Source of the DNA: Actinomycetes bacterium
GTDB taxonomy: Bacteria; Actinomycetota; Acidimicrobiia; Acidimicrobiales; Palsa-688
Assembly: GCA_021811865.1 (NCBI GenBank)
Contig: JAKAQB010000123.1
Coordinates: 1 to 7,471, forward strand
Reading direction: 5' to 3'
Length of the DNA: 7,471 nt
This document shows, one piece after another, positions 6,994 to 7,471 of this stretch. Position numbers and translations under genes: made by a program. Each line of letters opens with the position of its first letter. Positions within the stretch are counted from its first letter, which is position 1. The notes under the pieces were generated by a model. The model made no database searches, was not told the origin of the DNA, and was given only the letters and a program-made list of their open reading frames with translations.

Positions 6994-6997
6994 CCTC
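6994..6997 (-). promoter_or_regulatory. Ribosome-binding site supporting the GTG start of the helicase-nuclease
   Basis: GAGG on the minus strand ends five bases before GTG at 6988. The longer ATG option at 7057 is preceded by GGCGCACTGC, with no purine-rich site. This short motif decides the start but is weak on its own in GC-rich DNA. Confidence 0.45.
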
Positions 6998-7211
6998 GAA
7001 GCGCTCCGCACCACCGCCCAACCGTAGCCAGTGGCGGGAGCCGGAGCCTGCTTCCATGCAGTGCGCCGGGGCCGTCGCCGCGGACCGTCCAATGGCTCCG
7101 AGTAGGCCGATGCGCCGGCGATCCCCGGGGGACCAGTGCCAGCGGTGGCGCCGGCCCGGCGTCGCCTCCCCTTGCCCTCCCGCAGCTTCCGCTGAATGAC
7201 TGATTACCCCT

Positions 7212-7235
7212 TTTGCCCACCGGGGCGGGGGCAAA
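7212..7235. terminator. Perfect 7-bp inverted repeat upstream of the operon
   Basis: TTTGCCC (7212-7218) and GGGCAAA (7229-7235) are perfect complements around a 10-base GC-rich loop. It lies 48 bp beyond the zinc-ribbon gene's stop, after another hairpin. It may be a second terminator for that gene or a regulator-binding site for the operon; no T-run follows on either strand. Confidence 0.4.
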
Positions 7236-7248
7236 CCAAACCCGAACC

Positions 7249-7275
7249 GTGCGCAGCCAGGCCAACTGCGCGCAC
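7249..7275 (-). terminator. Hairpin directly after the zinc-ribbon gene
   Basis: GCGCAG (7251-7256) pairs with CTGCGC (7266-7271) around a 9-base loop, and the flanking GT (7249-7250) can pair with AC (7274-7275) past a two-base bulge. It begins about 8 bases beyond the TGA of the minus-strand zinc-ribbon gene, the right place for its terminator. Confidence 0.45.
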
Positions 7276-7283
7276 AGGGCCCA

Positions 7284-7471
7284 TCAGGTCGTCGTGGGTG
7301 CGCGCGGTTCGGTTGCCTGCGCGCGGTTGCGGTCGAACCTGCTGCCGGCGGGCGGGAACCCGGCCAGGGACAGGTCGCAGCAGGGGTCCCGCCATCCGCA
7401 GTCACGGCAGCGGTAGTGGGCGTGCTCGGGTTCGAGGGTGCCGCCGCAGTGCGGGCATTCCGGCAGGACGG
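7284..7471 (-). CDS. C-terminal end of a small zinc-ribbon protein (5' truncated)
   Basis: From 7469 down to TGA at 7284-7286 there are 61 codons on the minus strand; the start lies beyond the window. The text begins VLPECPHCGGTLEPEHAHYR and continues CRDCGWRDPCCD. Two CxxC knuckles, CPHC and CRDC, 12 residues apart form a classic zinc ribbon, followed by an extra CC pair and an arginine-rich, probably disordered tail ending in PTTT. Because the ribbon sits so near the window edge, the whole protein could be only slightly longer than what is seen. Such small ribbon proteins may bind nucleic acid or proteins; nothing here shows which. It reads in the same direction as the restriction-modification operon and lies about 295 bp upstream of it, with hairpins between, so co-transcription is doubtful. 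Confidence 0.65.
   Translation of the reverse strand, partial: VLPECPHCGGTLEPEHAHYRCRDCGWRDPCCDLSLAGFPPAGSRFDRNRAQATEPRAPTTT

Larger units (their letters stand above)
6989..7283. other. Non-coding leader of the restriction-modification operon
   Basis: About 295 bp between the zinc-ribbon gene's stop and the helicase-nuclease start, both on the minus strand. The reading frame of the helicase-nuclease stays open across it, but the translated text is low-complexity (rich in R, P, G, A) and matches nothing recognisable, so I treat it as non-coding. It holds two hairpins at its upstream end (7249-7275 and 7212-7235). I looked for a minus-strand promoter and found none that is convincing: TAATCA at 7201-7206 and TACTCG near 7100 both lack a usable -35. 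The operon promoter should nevertheless lie here unless transcription reads through from the zinc-ribbon gene. Confidence 0.5.

Noticed and set aside
3857..7027. A plus-strand open frame of 1056 codons opposite the helicase-nuclease
   Set aside because: It is antisense to a gene with clear helicase motifs. Its translation is a low-complexity run of V, G, L, R, P and H with no domain, as expected when strong G/C third-position bias removes stop codons from the opposite strand.
7036..7046. A third copy of the intergenic repeat
   Set aside because: Only 11 bases (GGGAGCCGGAG) match the reverse complement of the 25-bp unit, too few to call in DNA this GC-rich.
7299..7328. Direct repeat TGCGCGCGGTT at 7299 and 7318
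   Set aside because: It lies in the arginine/alanine-rich coding tail of the zinc-ribbon gene and is short; codon bias explains it adequately.
6989..7405. N-terminal extension of the helicase-nuclease up to 7405 (1154 residues)
   Set aside because: The extra 139 residues are low-complexity, would overlap the end of the zinc-ribbon gene and would run through both hairpins. Family-like sequence begins only at NPIINSPYEAP, just after the GTG at 6988.

Overview
The window is very GC-rich with strong G/C bias at third codon positions, GTG starts alongside ATG, and intrinsic terminators without U-tracts. This fits a high-GC actinobacterium; nothing here fixes genus or species. The region reads as a small restriction/defence cluster, most of it two large minus-strand genes.

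Layout, left to right. (1) 1-149, plus: the last 48 codons of a gene ending in a cysteine-rich tail typical of PD-(D/E)XK nuclease modules with an iron-sulphur cluster (UvrD/RecB-, AddB- or Cas4-type proteins). (2) 150-268: intergenic, with a 7-bp hairpin after that gene and a weak promoter candidate. (3) 269-1045, plus: a DUF3800 protein with the family's DE and QxxD motifs. (4) 1046-1222: space between convergent genes, with two copies of a 25-bp element at a 30-bp period and a perfect 10-bp GCAA-loop terminator. (5) 1223-3913, minus: a beta-class adenine/cytosine DNA methyltransferase of 896 residues. (6) 3941-6988, minus: an SF2 helicase-nuclease of about 1015 residues resembling type III restriction (Res) subunits. 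(7) 6989-7283: leader region with two hairpins and no convincing promoter. (8) 7284-7471, minus: the C-terminal end of a small zinc-ribbon protein, cut by the window edge.

How it works together. Genes 5 and 6 are separated by 27 bp on the same strand and form a type III-like restriction-modification operon. The helicase-nuclease is transcribed first and the methyltransferase second, the reverse of the classical mod-res order. The methyltransferase would mark host DNA, and the ATP-driven subunit, probably complexed with it, would act on unmarked DNA. From memory, the pair resembles the group annotated as 'site-specific DNA-methyltransferase' plus 'BPTD_3080 family restriction endonuclease', so the architecture is probably not new. 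What stands out is a PD...ExS triad in place of PD...ExK in the nuclease domain, an unusually long methyltransferase C-terminus, uneven base composition around the presumed target-recognition region, and the DUF3800 neighbour. I see no proof of a wholly undescribed system.
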